Positions 33,000-41,149 of a stretch of 45,923 nt of DNA are shown here, piece by piece; the stretch's first letter is position 1; each line of letters starts with the position of its first letter. The stretch comes from Acidobacteriota bacterium (GTDB lineage: Bacteria; Actinomycetota; Acidimicrobiia; Acidimicrobiales; Palsa-688). The stretch covers positions 1 to 45,923 of the forward strand of contig JAGWSF010000052.1 in the NCBI GenBank assembly GCA_028876385.1, read 5' to 3'. The notes beneath the pieces were generated by a model. That model was not told the origin of the DNA. It did not search any database and saw only the letters and a program-made list of their open reading frames with translations. The translations under genes and the position numbers were made by a program.

Positions 33000-34097
33000 T
33001 CAGGCGGCACTGCGCGGGTCGTTCGCCGGGACGGCCGGTCCAGGGCGAACTATGTCCTGGGGGTACAGGCTGGCGTCGAGAGCCGACTCGTAGGAGATGA
33101 CCCCCTCCTCGAGGAGCTGTGACAGCGACTGCTCGAGGGTCTGCATGCCGTCGCTGCGGTGGGTCGTCAGGATATTGCGCAGCTGGCGGGTCTTGCCCTC
33201 CCGGATCAGATTACGGACGGCCGGCGTTCCGACCATGAGCTCGTAGGCGGCCACCAGGCCGCCTCCGATACGGGGGACCAAGCGCTGGTAGAGGACGGCG
33301 AGCAGGGTGCTGGCCAGCTGCATCTGGATCTGGTGGCGACGATCGGCCGGGTAGGCATCGATGATCCGGTCGATGGCCTGCGCGGAGTCATTGGTGTGAA
33401 GGGTGGTTATCACGACGTGACCGGTCTCGGCGATGCTCACCGCCGACGAGATGCTCTCGAGGTCCCGCATCTCCCCGATGAGGACCACGTCGGGGTCCTC
33501 GCGCAGGACCGACCGCAGTCCCGACTCGAAGGACTCGGTGTCGGTCCCCACTTCGCGCTGGCTCACCGCGGAGAGGCGGTTCGGGTGGAGATATTCGATG
33601 GGATCCTCGATGGTGACGATGTGGCAGGCCCGGCTCCGATTGACGACGTCGACCATGGACGCCATCGATGTGCTCTTGCCCGACCCCGTCGGGCCGGTCA
33701 CGAGGATCAGGCCGCTCGGATTGCGCAGCAGCCGCGACAGGGCCGTAGGCAGACCGAGCTCGACAGGTGAGGGGATTTCCAAAGGGATTCGGCGCAGACT
33801 GATGGCGCAGGAGTTGCGCTGCCGGAAGACGTTGCCCCGGATGCGATCGGTGCCATTCCACGAAAAGGCGAGGTCCACCTCTCGACGCCCCAGATCAGAG
33901 TCGCCGCCGACCTCGCCGAGCAGCGTGGTGGCGATCTGGCGGATGGCGTCATCGGTCAGCGGATTGGTGTCGGCCAGCGGCGCCAAACTTCCGTCTATCC
34001 GCAGTAGTGGTGGTGACGCGACCGTGAGCAGGATGTCCGTCCCCTGCTCGGCGTGCAACACCGACAGCCACGAATCCAGCCGTGGGTCCACTTCCAC
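33000..34097 (-). CDS. pilT: Type IV pilus retraction ATPase PilT
   Basis: A 365-residue ATPase. The N-terminal PAS-like part includes QGTDILLTVASPPLLRIDGSL. The motor has Walker A GPTGSGKSTS (about 134-143), the Asp box EDPIEYLHPN, Walker B PDVVLIGEMRD and the His box GHVVITTLHTNDS, followed by QRLVPRIGGG and AYELMVGTPAVRNLIREGK. In PilT the last region is normally the AIRNLIRE motif needed for retraction; here it reads AVRNLIRE. It drives pilus disassembly and thus twitching or DNA uptake. GTG 34097 begins the family N terminus. It lies 72 bases after lepB on the minus strand, separate from the plus-strand pilB operon. Confidence 0.94.
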   Translation of the reverse strand: MEVDPRLDSWLSVLHAEQGTDILLTVASPPLLRIDGSLAPLADTNPLTDDAIRQIATTLLGEVGGDSDLGRREVDLAFSWNGTDRIRGNVFRQRNSCAISLRRIPLEIPSPVELGLPTALSRLLRNPSGLILVTGPTGSGKSTSMASMVDVVNRSRACHIVTIEDPIEYLHPNRLSAVSQREVGTDTESFESGLRSVLREDPDVVLIGEMRDLESISSAVSIAETGHVVITTLHTNDSAQAIDRIIDAYPADRRHQIQMQLASTLLAVLYQRLVPRIGGGLVAAYELMVGTPAVRNLIREGKTRQLRNILTTHRSDGMQTLEQSLSQLLEEGVISYESALDASLYPQDIVRPGPAVPANDPRSAA

Positions 34098-34169
34098 GGA
34101 GCTATCCTAATGGCGGGTACGGCAGGTTCAGCGGGGCGTTGGGACAGAGTTGTGTCAAAGACGTTGTTT

Positions 34170-34934
34170 TCAAAGGCCACGCCATCGCGACGGGGGCCAG
34201 ACGATCATGAACGCCCGGCCCACGATCAATCGCTGCGGTATGGGCCCGAATACCCGCGAGTCCGCCGAGTCCCCCCGGTTATCGCCCATCACGAAGTAAT
34301 CACCGGCCGGGATGGTCACCGGGCCGAAGTCGCCGGTGGTCACCCCCTGCGGCAACCAGGTCTCGATGAGCTGGTGCCCGTCGATGTACACCGCTCCGTT
34401 GTGGGCCGTGATGGTCTCGCCGGGTAGGCCGATGACGCGCTTGATGAGGTCGACCACCCCCGGCTGGTCGACGAGCCCGGGAGGTTTGGTGAAGACCACG
34501 ATGTCGCCGCGGTGCACCGAGTGGAAGTCGTAGTCGAGCTTGTTGACGTAGACCTTGTCGCCGACCTTCAAGGTCGGAACCATGGACGTCGACGGTATGA
34601 GGTACGACTGGAACATGAAGACTTTGATCAGGACCGCCGCTACGGCGGCCAGGCCGATCACGACCCCCCACTCGATCCACTTTCGGCCGGCCCGGTGGGC
34701 GTGGCCTCTGGAGCGCCCCTTCGGGCCCGTGGTTTCGTAGCGCGTCGAGGTCGGGATCACCGGGTACTCGAGGGGTGGCTCGGGCCCGTCCCTCCCCGAT
34801 GGGTATTCCGGCTCATCCGGTTCGGCGTCACCCACTGGGTGTAGAGGGTATCCCCGGGCGACGTCGGCGGTGGGGGGCGGGCCGGTGACGCGGGAAGGCC
34901 CCCCTCGGGAGAGGGGGGCCTTCCGCATCTGCAT
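34170..34934 (-). CDS. lepB: Signal peptidase I
   Basis: Up to 254 residues. The N terminus (about 80 residues) is Pro-rich, charged and cytosolic. A membrane helix WGVVIGLAAVAAVLIKVFMF leads into the catalytic core: Ser in PSTSMVPTL (S117), Lys in DLIKRVIGLPGE (K165), and GDYFVMGDNRGDSADSRVFGPI. The Ser-Lys dyad is intact. It removes signal peptides from exported proteins, of which several are encoded nearby. The start is doubtful: ATG 34934 or ATG 34928 put a perfect 14-bp hairpin (34893-34924) right after the initiation codon; GTG 34835 would avoid it and lose only unconserved sequence. It is 44 bases downstream of the large secreted protein gene. Confidence 0.9.
   Translation of the reverse strand: MQMRKAPLSRGGPSRVTGPPPTADVARGYPLHPVGDAEPDEPEYPSGRDGPEPPLEYPVIPTSTRYETTGPKGRSRGHAHRAGRKWIEWGVVIGLAAVAAVLIKVFMFQSYLIPSTSMVPTLKVGDKVYVNKLDYDFHSVHRGDIVVFTKPPGLVDQPGVVDLIKRVIGLPGETITAHNGAVYIDGHQLIETWLPQGVTTGDFGPVTIPAGDYFVMGDNRGDSADSRVFGPIPQRLIVGRAFMIVWPPSRWRGL
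34893..34924 (-). terminator. Perfect 14-bp hairpin at the start of lepB
   Basis: GGAAGGCCCCCCTC (34893-34906), a 4-base loop, then its exact complement (34911-34924). It lies 55-86 bases beyond the stop of the secreted repeat protein on the minus strand, so it could terminate or attenuate that transcript. No T-run follows. It also falls inside the longest reading of lepB. Confidence 0.55.
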
Positions 34935-34949
34935 GGTTGCTACCTACCT

Positions 34950-34966
34950 CGCCTGTGCGTCAGGCG
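34950..34966 (-). terminator. Small hairpin after the secreted repeat protein
   Basis: CGCCTG (34950-34955), loop TGCGT, CAGGCG (34961-34966), 13 bases after the stop codon of the secreted protein on the minus strand. With the larger hairpin at 34893-34924 it could form a double terminator. Confidence 0.35.
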
Positions 34967-34978
34967 TGGTCGCCGGGA

Positions 34979-37018
34979 CTACCCGTTGACCGTGGTGAAG
35001 GTGAGGTTGCCACCCATGGGCCCGACGGTGAACGACTGCGACGCCGACTTGGTGCCGCCACCGTTGTAGGGGCCCGCGGCGGCCAGGCTGCCCGAGAAGC
35101 TGTCGGACGGACCGAACACCACGTTGATACCCGGCTGGGTGCCGTTGCTGATGATCGCGGCCGAGGCGTTCAGTGTGACCGCCCCGCCACCGACGTTGAC
35201 TGCGGGAACCTCGAGGGCGAACCCATCGGTGCACGACGGCGACATCACCGGCGAGTAGCTCACGCTCTTGAAGCCACTGACAGTCCAGACCACCGTGGCG
35301 TTCTGGCCAGCCGACTGCAGGATCGGCGAGTTGTTCAAGCACAGCTCCACGGGGACGTAGTTGACGGCGTTGTGGAAGTTGAGCTCGGTCACCCCACCCT
35401 GGGTGATCGACACCGTGGCGGAGCTGACCGACCCGAGGGGCGTGTCAGAACTGCCCTGCACCACCCAGACACCGTTGGAGTGGAACAGTGAGCTGGCGCC
35501 TTCGGTCACCGTCACGTTACCCACCGGCAGGCCGATGAGCGAGGTGCAGGCGGCACCGGCGGAGCCCCATCCAGACGGGGTGAGGGAGTAGGTGCCACCG
35601 CTGGAGGTGCTGAAGGAGAAGGTGTGGCCGACGGTGTAGGGATCATCGGCGACCTTGCAGATCTTCAGAGAGCCGAAGGCGGTGTTGGTGAAGTCGGCTT
35701 CGGTGACCCCGGACCCAACGGTGAAGTTGGCACCGGCGCTCACGCTGCTCCCCAGGTCGTTGGACACAGGTGCCACGGAGACCGAGGTGAGACCGACGTT
35801 GGCCGGGAGGCCGACCTCCTGGACGTTCACCTTGCTACCCAAGGGCGCGGTCTGCAGCGGGCTGCACTGACCGGCGGGAACGGTGAGCAGGCTGTCACCA
35901 CTGTTGACCGAGAAGGTGTACGGGGCGCCGGCAGCGATACCGGGGCCGGCGATCTTGCACACCTTGAACAGCCCGTCGTTGGTCTTGTTGGTGAAGGTCA
36001 CGATCGACTCGGTCGACGGATCACCAGCCGTGACGGCCACCACCGCGGAGGCGTTGACCGGGTTGGCGCTGACCACCTTGGCACCCGTGATGCTCTGGAC
36101 CGCGAACGGGGCGTACTCCTGCTCGGTCACCGTGACCGAGCCGTTGCTGCCGGCGTTGGGAACGGCGATCTGCTGAGAGCAGCCGGGCGCCGTGACCGGA
36201 ACGGTGGCGTTGGCTCCGCTACCGACGACGCTGAACATGAAGGTGTGCCCGTCGACGTAAGGGTCGCCGGCGTTCTTGCACACCTCGATGTAGCCCGTGG
36301 TCGACGGCGGGGTCGGAATGTTGTCGTAGGTGACGACGGTTACCCCGCCCTGGATGACCGCGTTGACGGTCTGGGCCGCGGTGTTGATCGAGTTGATCAT
36401 TCCGTTGGAGGTGATGCTGTCCACGACAGTTCCGGAAGTGCCGACCTCGGCGATGGGAACCACCGATCCGACCGGCCACCTGGTTTGCTTGGAGCAGGCA
36501 CCGTTGGCGATGGCCGTGTACTGCTTGCCGGTGCCGTTCTCGGTGAAGGTGAAGGGATGTCCGGCCAGACCGCTGCTGGAAGGCGTGGTCTTGCATATCT
36601 TCAAGAAGCCGTAGATGCCCTTGTTGGTGAACGTGAGGGTCTGGTCGGCGCCCTTGGCGATACTGACGGTTACGGAGTTGCCTTTACGCGTCTTGGACCC
36701 CCCCGTGTACTTGACACTTGCGAGCGCCCAACCGGCCTGTTGCTTCTCTGTGACCGTCACCGAGCCGGCCGGTACGGTTACCCCTTTACAGGTATTGGGG
36801 GCGACGGAGACGGTGCCGACCGCGCCGCTGACGGTGAAGTCGAAGGAGGTGCCTCCGATGAAGCCGTTGCTCACGTCTTTGCATATCTCCAGCCGGGCGG
36901 TCCCGGTGTTCGTGGCGTGGGCCGACGAGGACGGTAGTACCGCCGCCGCCAGCCCCGAGATTGGTAGTGCGAGTGCGGCTACCGCCGCCACCCGCTTCCT
37001 CGTCTTGGACAACTCCAC
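34979..37018 (-). CDS. Secreted six-module repeat protein with two cysteines per module
   Basis: A 679-residue protein of no named family that I recognise. A signal peptide (KTRKRVAAVAALALPISGLAAAVL, cleavage after AHA near residue 35) is followed by six repeated beta-rich modules of roughly 100 residues. Each opens with an ICK-type motif (LEICKDV, LKICKTT, IEVCKNA, FKVCKIA, LKICKVA, VELCLNN) and has one later Cys before a P-(V/A)-G-type turn (NTCKGVTVPAG, GACSKQTRWPVG, PGCSQQIAVP, GQCSPLQTAPLG, AACTSLIGLPVG, PSCTDGFALEVP). The first five usually end in V-TFTN. This implies one disulfide per module. There is no sortase motif or C-terminal membrane helix, so it is released or bound non-covalently. 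The start is GTG 37018 with AGGAGG upstream and a good promoter. Confidence 0.82.
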   Translation of the reverse strand: MELSKTRKRVAAVAALALPISGLAAAVLPSSSAHATNTGTARLEICKDVSNGFIGGTSFDFTVSGAVGTVSVAPNTCKGVTVPAGSVTVTEKQQAGWALASVKYTGGSKTRKGNSVTVSIAKGADQTLTFTNKGIYGFLKICKTTPSSSGLAGHPFTFTENGTGKQYTAIANGACSKQTRWPVGSVVPIAEVGTSGTVVDSITSNGMINSINTAAQTVNAVIQGGVTVVTYDNIPTPPSTTGYIEVCKNAGDPYVDGHTFMFSVVGSGANATVPVTAPGCSQQIAVPNAGSNGSVTVTEQEYAPFAVQSITGAKVVSANPVNASAVVAVTAGDPSTESIVTFTNKTNDGLFKVCKIAGPGIAAGAPYTFSVNSGDSLLTVPAGQCSPLQTAPLGSKVNVQEVGLPANVGLTSVSVAPVSNDLGSSVSAGANFTVGSGVTEADFTNTAFGSLKICKVADDPYTVGHTFSFSTSSGGTYSLTPSGWGSAGAACTSLIGLPVGNVTVTEGASSLFHSNGVWVVQGSSDTPLGSVSSATVSITQGGVTELNFHNAVNYVPVELCLNNSPILQSAGQNATVVWTVSGFKSVSYSPVMSPSCTDGFALEVPAVNVGGGAVTLNASAAIISNGTQPGINVVFGPSDSFSGSLAAAGPYNGGGTKSASQSFTVGPMGGNLTFTTVNG

Positions 37019-37072
37019 TTTCCTTCCTCCTTGTCGAACCCGTGATTGGGCATGCCCCTAGGAGCAAGGGGG

Positions 37073-37101
37073 AGCATCGGCTCACCCGTCGGAGGTGTCA
37101 A
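37073..37101 (-). promoter_or_regulatory. Promoter of the secreted repeat protein
   Basis: On the minus strand: a perfect -35 TTGACA (complement of 37096-37101), a 17-base spacer and -10 GATGCT (complement of 37073-37078). The start point would be near 37066, about 48 bases before GTG 37018. Confidence 0.55.
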
Positions 37102-37192
37102 GGAAGCGAAGAGGCGGTGGAGGGGTCGGCCGCCGACGGCGGGTCTGACCCGTTCCACTTCACCGACGAGGCGGGAATTTTCCAGGAAACTT

Positions 37193-37284
37193 GCTGACAA
37201 AATAAGCCGCTTTGCCCTAATCACCGGAAGGAATTGGTGGGTTAATGGACAGAAAGGTTGTCCGCAACACCACTAATTGTCAGC
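37193..37284. other. Nested inverted repeats, possible structured RNA
   Basis: GCTGACAA (37193-37200) and TTGTCAGC (37277-37284) form an 8-bp outer stem enclosing two small hairpins: CACC/GGTG near 37222-37240 and GGACA/TGTCC near 37248-37264. Together they make a three-way-junction-like layout. No known riboswitch consensus was recognised. Confidence 0.3.
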
Positions 37285-37366
37285 GCCGAAGAAATAGCTG
37301 AACTAGGGCCCACCATTGGCTGAGAAACGGTGATCGCCCACCTCTATTTGTGGGTGGATTCCGACC

Positions 37367-39313
37367 TCAGCCGCGGCTGGCCAAGGCGATCAGATCGGCG
37401 ATTATCCGGGTCAGCTCGTAGTCCTTCGGGGTGTACACGGCAGCCACGCCGAGGCTGCGCAGGGTGGCGGCGTCATCGGGGGGGATGATGCCGCCCACGA
37501 CGACGGGTATCTCCAGCCCGGCGTCGCGCATCAGATCGGTGATCGAGGTGACCAGGTCGAGATGGCTGCCCGACAGGATGGACAGGCCGATCAGATCCAC
37601 GTCCTCGTCGCGGGCGGTGGCGACGATCTGCTCGGGGGTCTGGCGGATGCCTTGGTAGATCACCTCGAAGCCGGCGTCGCGGGCGGCCACCGCGATCTGC
37701 TCGGCTCCGTTGCTGTGGCCGTCCAGTCCGGGCTTGGCCACCAGGAGCCGCAACCGGTCCTGGTCATCTCCCGTCACGACCCTCGACCTCGACCTCTGGT
37801 CGAGGTCGAGGTCGGGGCGCGGTCGGGTGAGAGCCGACGACACCCCGGTCGGAGCCCGGAACTCCCCCCAGATGGATCGCAGGGCGTCCGCCCACTCCCC
37901 GGTCGTCCCCCCGGCGTGGGCCAGGGCGATGGAGGGGTCCATGATGTTCCGGGAATCCTCAGCCGCTCGGCGTAACTCGTCGAGAGCCGCCTGCACCGCC
38001 CGTCCGTCGCGCTGGCTCCGCCAGGTCTCCACGTCGGCGACCATCGCCGCCTCGACTGCGGGGTCGACGGTCAGCACCGACTCCTCCCCGCCGAGAGGCG
38101 ACGGCTCGGTCGTGGTGAACCGGTTGACCCCGACGACGGGAAGGTCGCCGGCCTCGATGCGTCGCGTGCGCTCCGACTGGCTGGACACCAGCTTGGCCTT
38201 CATGAGCTCGATGTTCTCGAACGCTCCCCCCGCCGCCAGGACGGGCTGCAGCTCGGCGTCGGCGGCCTCGACCAGTTCCGCGGTGCGCGCCTCGATCACC
38301 TTCGAGCCCTCGAAGATGTCGCCGTATTCGAGCAGGTCGGTCTCGAAGGCCAGGATCTGCTGGATGCGCAGGGACCACTGCTGGTCCCAGGGGTGGGGGA
38401 GCCCGAGGGCCTCGTTCCAGGCCGGCAGCTGCAGGGCCCGGGCCCGGGCGTCGCGCGACAGCAGCACGCCGAGGGCTTCGAGGGTAATGCGGGGCACGTT
38501 GTTCTCCGGCTGCTGTTCGGTGAGGCCCAGCGAGTTCACCTGGACCCCGTAGCGGAACCGGCGCAGCTTGGGGTCGGTCACACCCCAGCGGTGGAGGGCG
38601 ATGCGGTCCCACATGGCGGTGAACGCCCGCATCTTGCAGGTCTCCTCCACGAATCGGATACCGGCGTTGCAGAAGAACGAGATCCGGCCCACGACGGCGG
38701 GTAACTCGTCGGGGGTCAGCTGTCCCGAGTCCCGCACCGCGTCGACCACCCCTATGGCCGTGGCCAGGGCGAAGGCCAGCTCCTGGACCGGGGTGGCCCC
38801 CGCCTCCTGGAGGTGGTAACTGCACACGTTGATGGGATTCCACCGGGGCGCGTGACGGACGGTCCAGGCGATGGTGTCGACGGTCAGGCGCCGGCTCGGC
38901 CCGGGAGGGAAGATGTAGGTTCCCCGCGACAGGTACTCCTTGATGATGTCGTTCTGGATGGTGCCGGTGAGGTCGCCCCGGGCCACCCCGGTCTGGTCCG
39001 CCCGACCCACATACAGCGCCAGCAGCCACGCCGCAGTGGCGTTGATGGTCATGGACGTGTTCATCCGGTCCAGCGGGATGCCGTCCATCAGTTCCTCCAT
39101 GTGGCCCCGGTGGACCACCGGCACGCCGACCTTGCCCACCTCGCCCCGGGCCAGGGGAGCGTCAGGGTCGTAGCCGGTCTGGGTCGGCAGGTCGAATGCC
39201 ACCGACAGGCCGGTCTGCCCCTTGGCCAGGTTGGTCCGGTAGAGCTGGTTGGAGGCGCGAGCGGTCGAGTGACCGGAGTAGGTCCGCATCACCCAGGGGC
39301 GGTCTTTTTCCAT
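37367..39313 (-). CDS. meaA: B12-dependent acyl-CoA mutase, MeaA/ethylmalonyl-CoA mutase type
   Basis: A 648-residue single-chain mutase. The N-terminal barrel begins KDRPWVMRTYSGHSTARASN and has NLAKGQTGLSVAFDLPTQTGYDPD, GTIQNDIIKEYLSRGTYIFPP, NICSYHLQEAGAT-like NPINVCSYHLQEAGATP and FRYGVQVNSLGLTEQQPENNV. The C-terminal cobalamin domain has KPGLDGHSNGAEQ (DxHxxG with the cobalt-binding His), LSILSGSH and VVVGGIIPPDD. Overall it resembles MeaA-type proteins more than classical methylmalonyl-CoA mutase large chains, suggesting ethylmalonyl-CoA or methylsuccinyl-CoA chemistry; the exact substrate is not proven. ATG 39313 has GGGGA five bases upstream; a TTG 75 bases further upstream is unlikely. 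With pccB and the epimerase it supports acyl-CoA assimilation. Confidence 0.88.
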   Translation of the reverse strand: MEKDRPWVMRTYSGHSTARASNQLYRTNLAKGQTGLSVAFDLPTQTGYDPDAPLARGEVGKVGVPVVHRGHMEELMDGIPLDRMNTSMTINATAAWLLALYVGRADQTGVARGDLTGTIQNDIIKEYLSRGTYIFPPGPSRRLTVDTIAWTVRHAPRWNPINVCSYHLQEAGATPVQELAFALATAIGVVDAVRDSGQLTPDELPAVVGRISFFCNAGIRFVEETCKMRAFTAMWDRIALHRWGVTDPKLRRFRYGVQVNSLGLTEQQPENNVPRITLEALGVLLSRDARARALQLPAWNEALGLPHPWDQQWSLRIQQILAFETDLLEYGDIFEGSKVIEARTAELVEAADAELQPVLAAGGAFENIELMKAKLVSSQSERTRRIEAGDLPVVGVNRFTTTEPSPLGGEESVLTVDPAVEAAMVADVETWRSQRDGRAVQAALDELRRAAEDSRNIMDPSIALAHAGGTTGEWADALRSIWGEFRAPTGVSSALTRPRPDLDLDQRSRSRVVTGDDQDRLRLLVAKPGLDGHSNGAEQIAVAARDAGFEVIYQGIRQTPEQIVATARDEDVDLIGLSILSGSHLDLVTSITDLMRDAGLEIPVVVGGIIPPDDAATLRSLGVAAVYTPKDYELTRIIADLIALASRG

Positions 39314-39470
39314 GGTTTCCCCATTGTCGTCGTCCGCCGGGTGCCGGGCCAAAGCGACCGCCGGGATCCGCCGATTAGTGTCTGGCAAGGAGAAGGGGAC
39401 TCCACCCTGGGCCGCGGGCGGGCGTCCGAAGCATTTCGGCGCCCGTCAGGCCCCGCTACGTTGAGAGGCT

Positions 39471-40178
39471 GTGACTTCTCCAGGTGGCAGTGAGCGCCCG
39501 AGCGCAACGGGGCCGGGGCCTCTGGCCCTGGTGGGCGGGGCCGAATGGACCGCGGGCTGCGACTTCGACGAGGCCCTCTGGCGGCAGTCCGGGCAGGCCC
39601 CCGTCATGGTCCTCCCCACGGCGGCCGCCTACGAGCACCCCGGACGGGCCGTGGCCACCGCCGAGAAGTGGTTCGCCGGCTTCGGGGCCCGAACCGAGGC
39701 GGTCATGATCCTCTCCCGCCGCGACGCCCTCGACGAGGCCATGGCGGCCCGACTCGCCGACGCCCGCTTCATCTACCTGAGCGGCGGGTCACCGATGCAC
39801 CTGCTGTCGGTGCTGAAGGAGACCCCGGCGTGGGAGGCCATCGTCGGGGCCTGGCACGCCGGAGCGGTGGTGGCCGGTTCCTCGGCGGGGGCCATGGTCC
39901 TCGGAGACCCCATGGTCGACCCGAGGGGCGGCGCCCTCACGCTGGGTCTGGGGCTCATCTCGCGTATCGCCGTCATGCCCCACTACGACACCTGGTCGGA
40001 GGAGAAGGCCCACCGCACCGTGCAACTGGCCACCGGCCACCTGCGCATCGCCGCCATCGACGAGAGGACAGCCCTGATCCGCCACCCGGGCGGGTCGTGG
40101 ACCTCCGCCGGAGCGGGCGAGGTGACGGTGTTCGTGGACGCCCGCCCGGCGCCGCTCGAGGTCCTGCAGGGTTCCTGA
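39471..40178 (+). CDS. Peptidase S51-like (cyanophycinase/dipeptidase E-type) protein
   Basis: A 235-residue protein with a class-I glutamine-amidotransferase-like fold. The nucleophile elbow is AGSSAGAMVLG with the likely Ser S138. Preceding strands are ALVGGAEW, VMVLPTAAA and ARFIYLSGGSPMHLL; VMPHYDTWSEE follows and may supply the His. This fits the S51 family (cyanophycinase, alpha-aspartyl dipeptidase), serine peptidases acting on acidic dipeptides or related compounds. No cyanophycin synthetase gene is in the window, so the substrate is open. GTG 39471 is the first start; the gene is divergent from meaA. Confidence 0.82.
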   Translation: MTSPGGSERPSATGPGPLALVGGAEWTAGCDFDEALWRQSGQAPVMVLPTAAAYEHPGRAVATAEKWFAGFGARTEAVMILSRRDALDEAMAARLADARFIYLSGGSPMHLLSVLKETPAWEAIVGAWHAGAVVAGSSAGAMVLGDPMVDPRGGALTLGLGLISRIAVMPHYDTWSEEKAHRTVQLATGHLRIAAIDERTALIRHPGGSWTSAGAGEVTVFVDARPAPLEVLQGS

Positions 40179-40285
40179 CGGCCCGGCGAACCGGGTTCGT
40201 CTCCCGCCGGCTCGTTCGACGGTCGGGTCATCGCCCCCCGAGCGGCGTTGGCTCGTGTTCCCGGCTCGAGCGGGACTGCGGTCCC

Positions 40286-41101
40286 TCAACCGGGCTTCGA
40301 GGGGGCTCTCACCGCCCGGAAGCGGTAGCCCCGGCGGGCGGCCAACTCGACTGCCCCACCGGTTGGTCCGAGCTCGTCACGCAGCCGCTCGACGGCCCGG
40401 TCGAGGACGTCGCCGCCGACCGAGGGGTCCTTCCAGACGTGGCGGAGCAGCACCCGGCGGCTGACCGTGGCGCCCGGATGCTCAGCCAGCTTGGTGAGCA
40501 CCGCCCGCTCCGTGTCGCTGAGGCTCACCGGCCAACCGTCCACGAGCACCGCAGAGCCCTGCAGGACGATCTCGTTGGGCCCCGCCAGCAGGCGCCGGCG
40601 GCTGCTCAGAAGCTCGTCACGGACCAGGCCCACCATCGACCCGGGACTCTGGTCGTCGGGGACCAGCACCCGGTCGATGCCCTCCTCGCGGGCCACGGCG
40701 GAGCATGCCCGGTCCGGGCAGGCGACCACGATGGCCCGGTTGAGCGCCGACAACACGTTACGGCCCCGCCGGGACCCGTCAGCGGCGGCCATGAACTGCT
40801 TTACCGCCGATCCGGCGGCGAAGGTCACGGCGTGGACCGAGCCTCGACAGATGAGATCGACCAGCGTCACCGCCGATGACACCTCGCCACCGTCGCGCCC
40901 CGGGCGGGGTCCTTCCCCGGCCGGCTCGTCGCCGCCCCCGACCTCGCCGACCGGGGCCACCAGCACCCGGGCCCCGCGCCGGGCGAACCACGACACCTGC
41001 TCGTAGGTGCCTGGGCCGCCTGTCACCGCGACGGTGAAGCCGCTGAGCTGAGCCGCTCGCCGCACGGGGTCACCGTACGTGGGCCGAACCGGCCCCGACA
41101 C
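40286..41101 (-). CDS. HemD-like domain fused to an OmpR-type winged helix (transcriptional regulator)
   Basis: A 271-residue protein in two parts. Residues ~20-165 resemble a shortened uroporphyrinogen-III synthase fold: LSGFTVAVTGGPGTYEQVSWFARRGARVLVAP, then DLICRGSVHAVTFAAGSAVKQFM and VACPDRACSAVAREEGI. Residues ~175-265 are a winged helix of the OmpR/PhoB type: VLVDGWPVSLSDTERAVLTKLAEHPGATVSRRVLLRHVWKD, then LDRAVERLRDELGPTGGAVELAARRGYRF. Actinobacteria carry similar fusions annotated as HemD/response-regulator proteins, often near nitrite or haem genes. The HemD part looks too short and polar-interrupted to be catalytic, so it is probably a ligand sensor. GTG 41101 is the first start. 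It is divergent from the esterase. Confidence 0.8.
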   Translation of the reverse strand: MSGPVRPTYGDPVRRAAQLSGFTVAVTGGPGTYEQVSWFARRGARVLVAPVGEVGGGDEPAGEGPRPGRDGGEVSSAVTLVDLICRGSVHAVTFAAGSAVKQFMAAADGSRRGRNVLSALNRAIVVACPDRACSAVAREEGIDRVLVPDDQSPGSMVGLVRDELLSSRRRLLAGPNEIVLQGSAVLVDGWPVSLSDTERAVLTKLAEHPGATVSRRVLLRHVWKDPSVGGDVLDRAVERLRDELGPTGGAVELAARRGYRFRAVRAPSKPG

Positions 41102-41149
41102 CCATGAAACCGACTGGAAACGCGATGTTCACGGTCTGAGTACGTTTGG

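Larger units (their letters stand above)
37019..37366. other. Intergenic region upstream of the secreted repeat protein (348 bases)
   Basis: AT-richer than its surroundings. It holds the minus-strand promoter at 37073-37101, a 6-1-6 dyad CGGGTC/GACCCG (37140-37152) 38 bases upstream of the -35, and a nested inverted-repeat structure at 37193-37284. No gene is credible here. Confidence 0.6.

Noticed and set aside
34926..34975. A GGTAGGTAGC stretch and a CGCACAG stretch on the minus strand, reminiscent of a c-di-GMP-I riboswitch
   Set aside because: The two pieces are only a few bases apart, in the wrong order, and the GAAA tetraloop/receptor and P1/P2 stems are missing.
37019..37366. A B12 riboswitch controlling the MeaA-type mutase
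   Set aside because: No B12-box consensus was seen, and this gap is downstream, not upstream, of the mutase.
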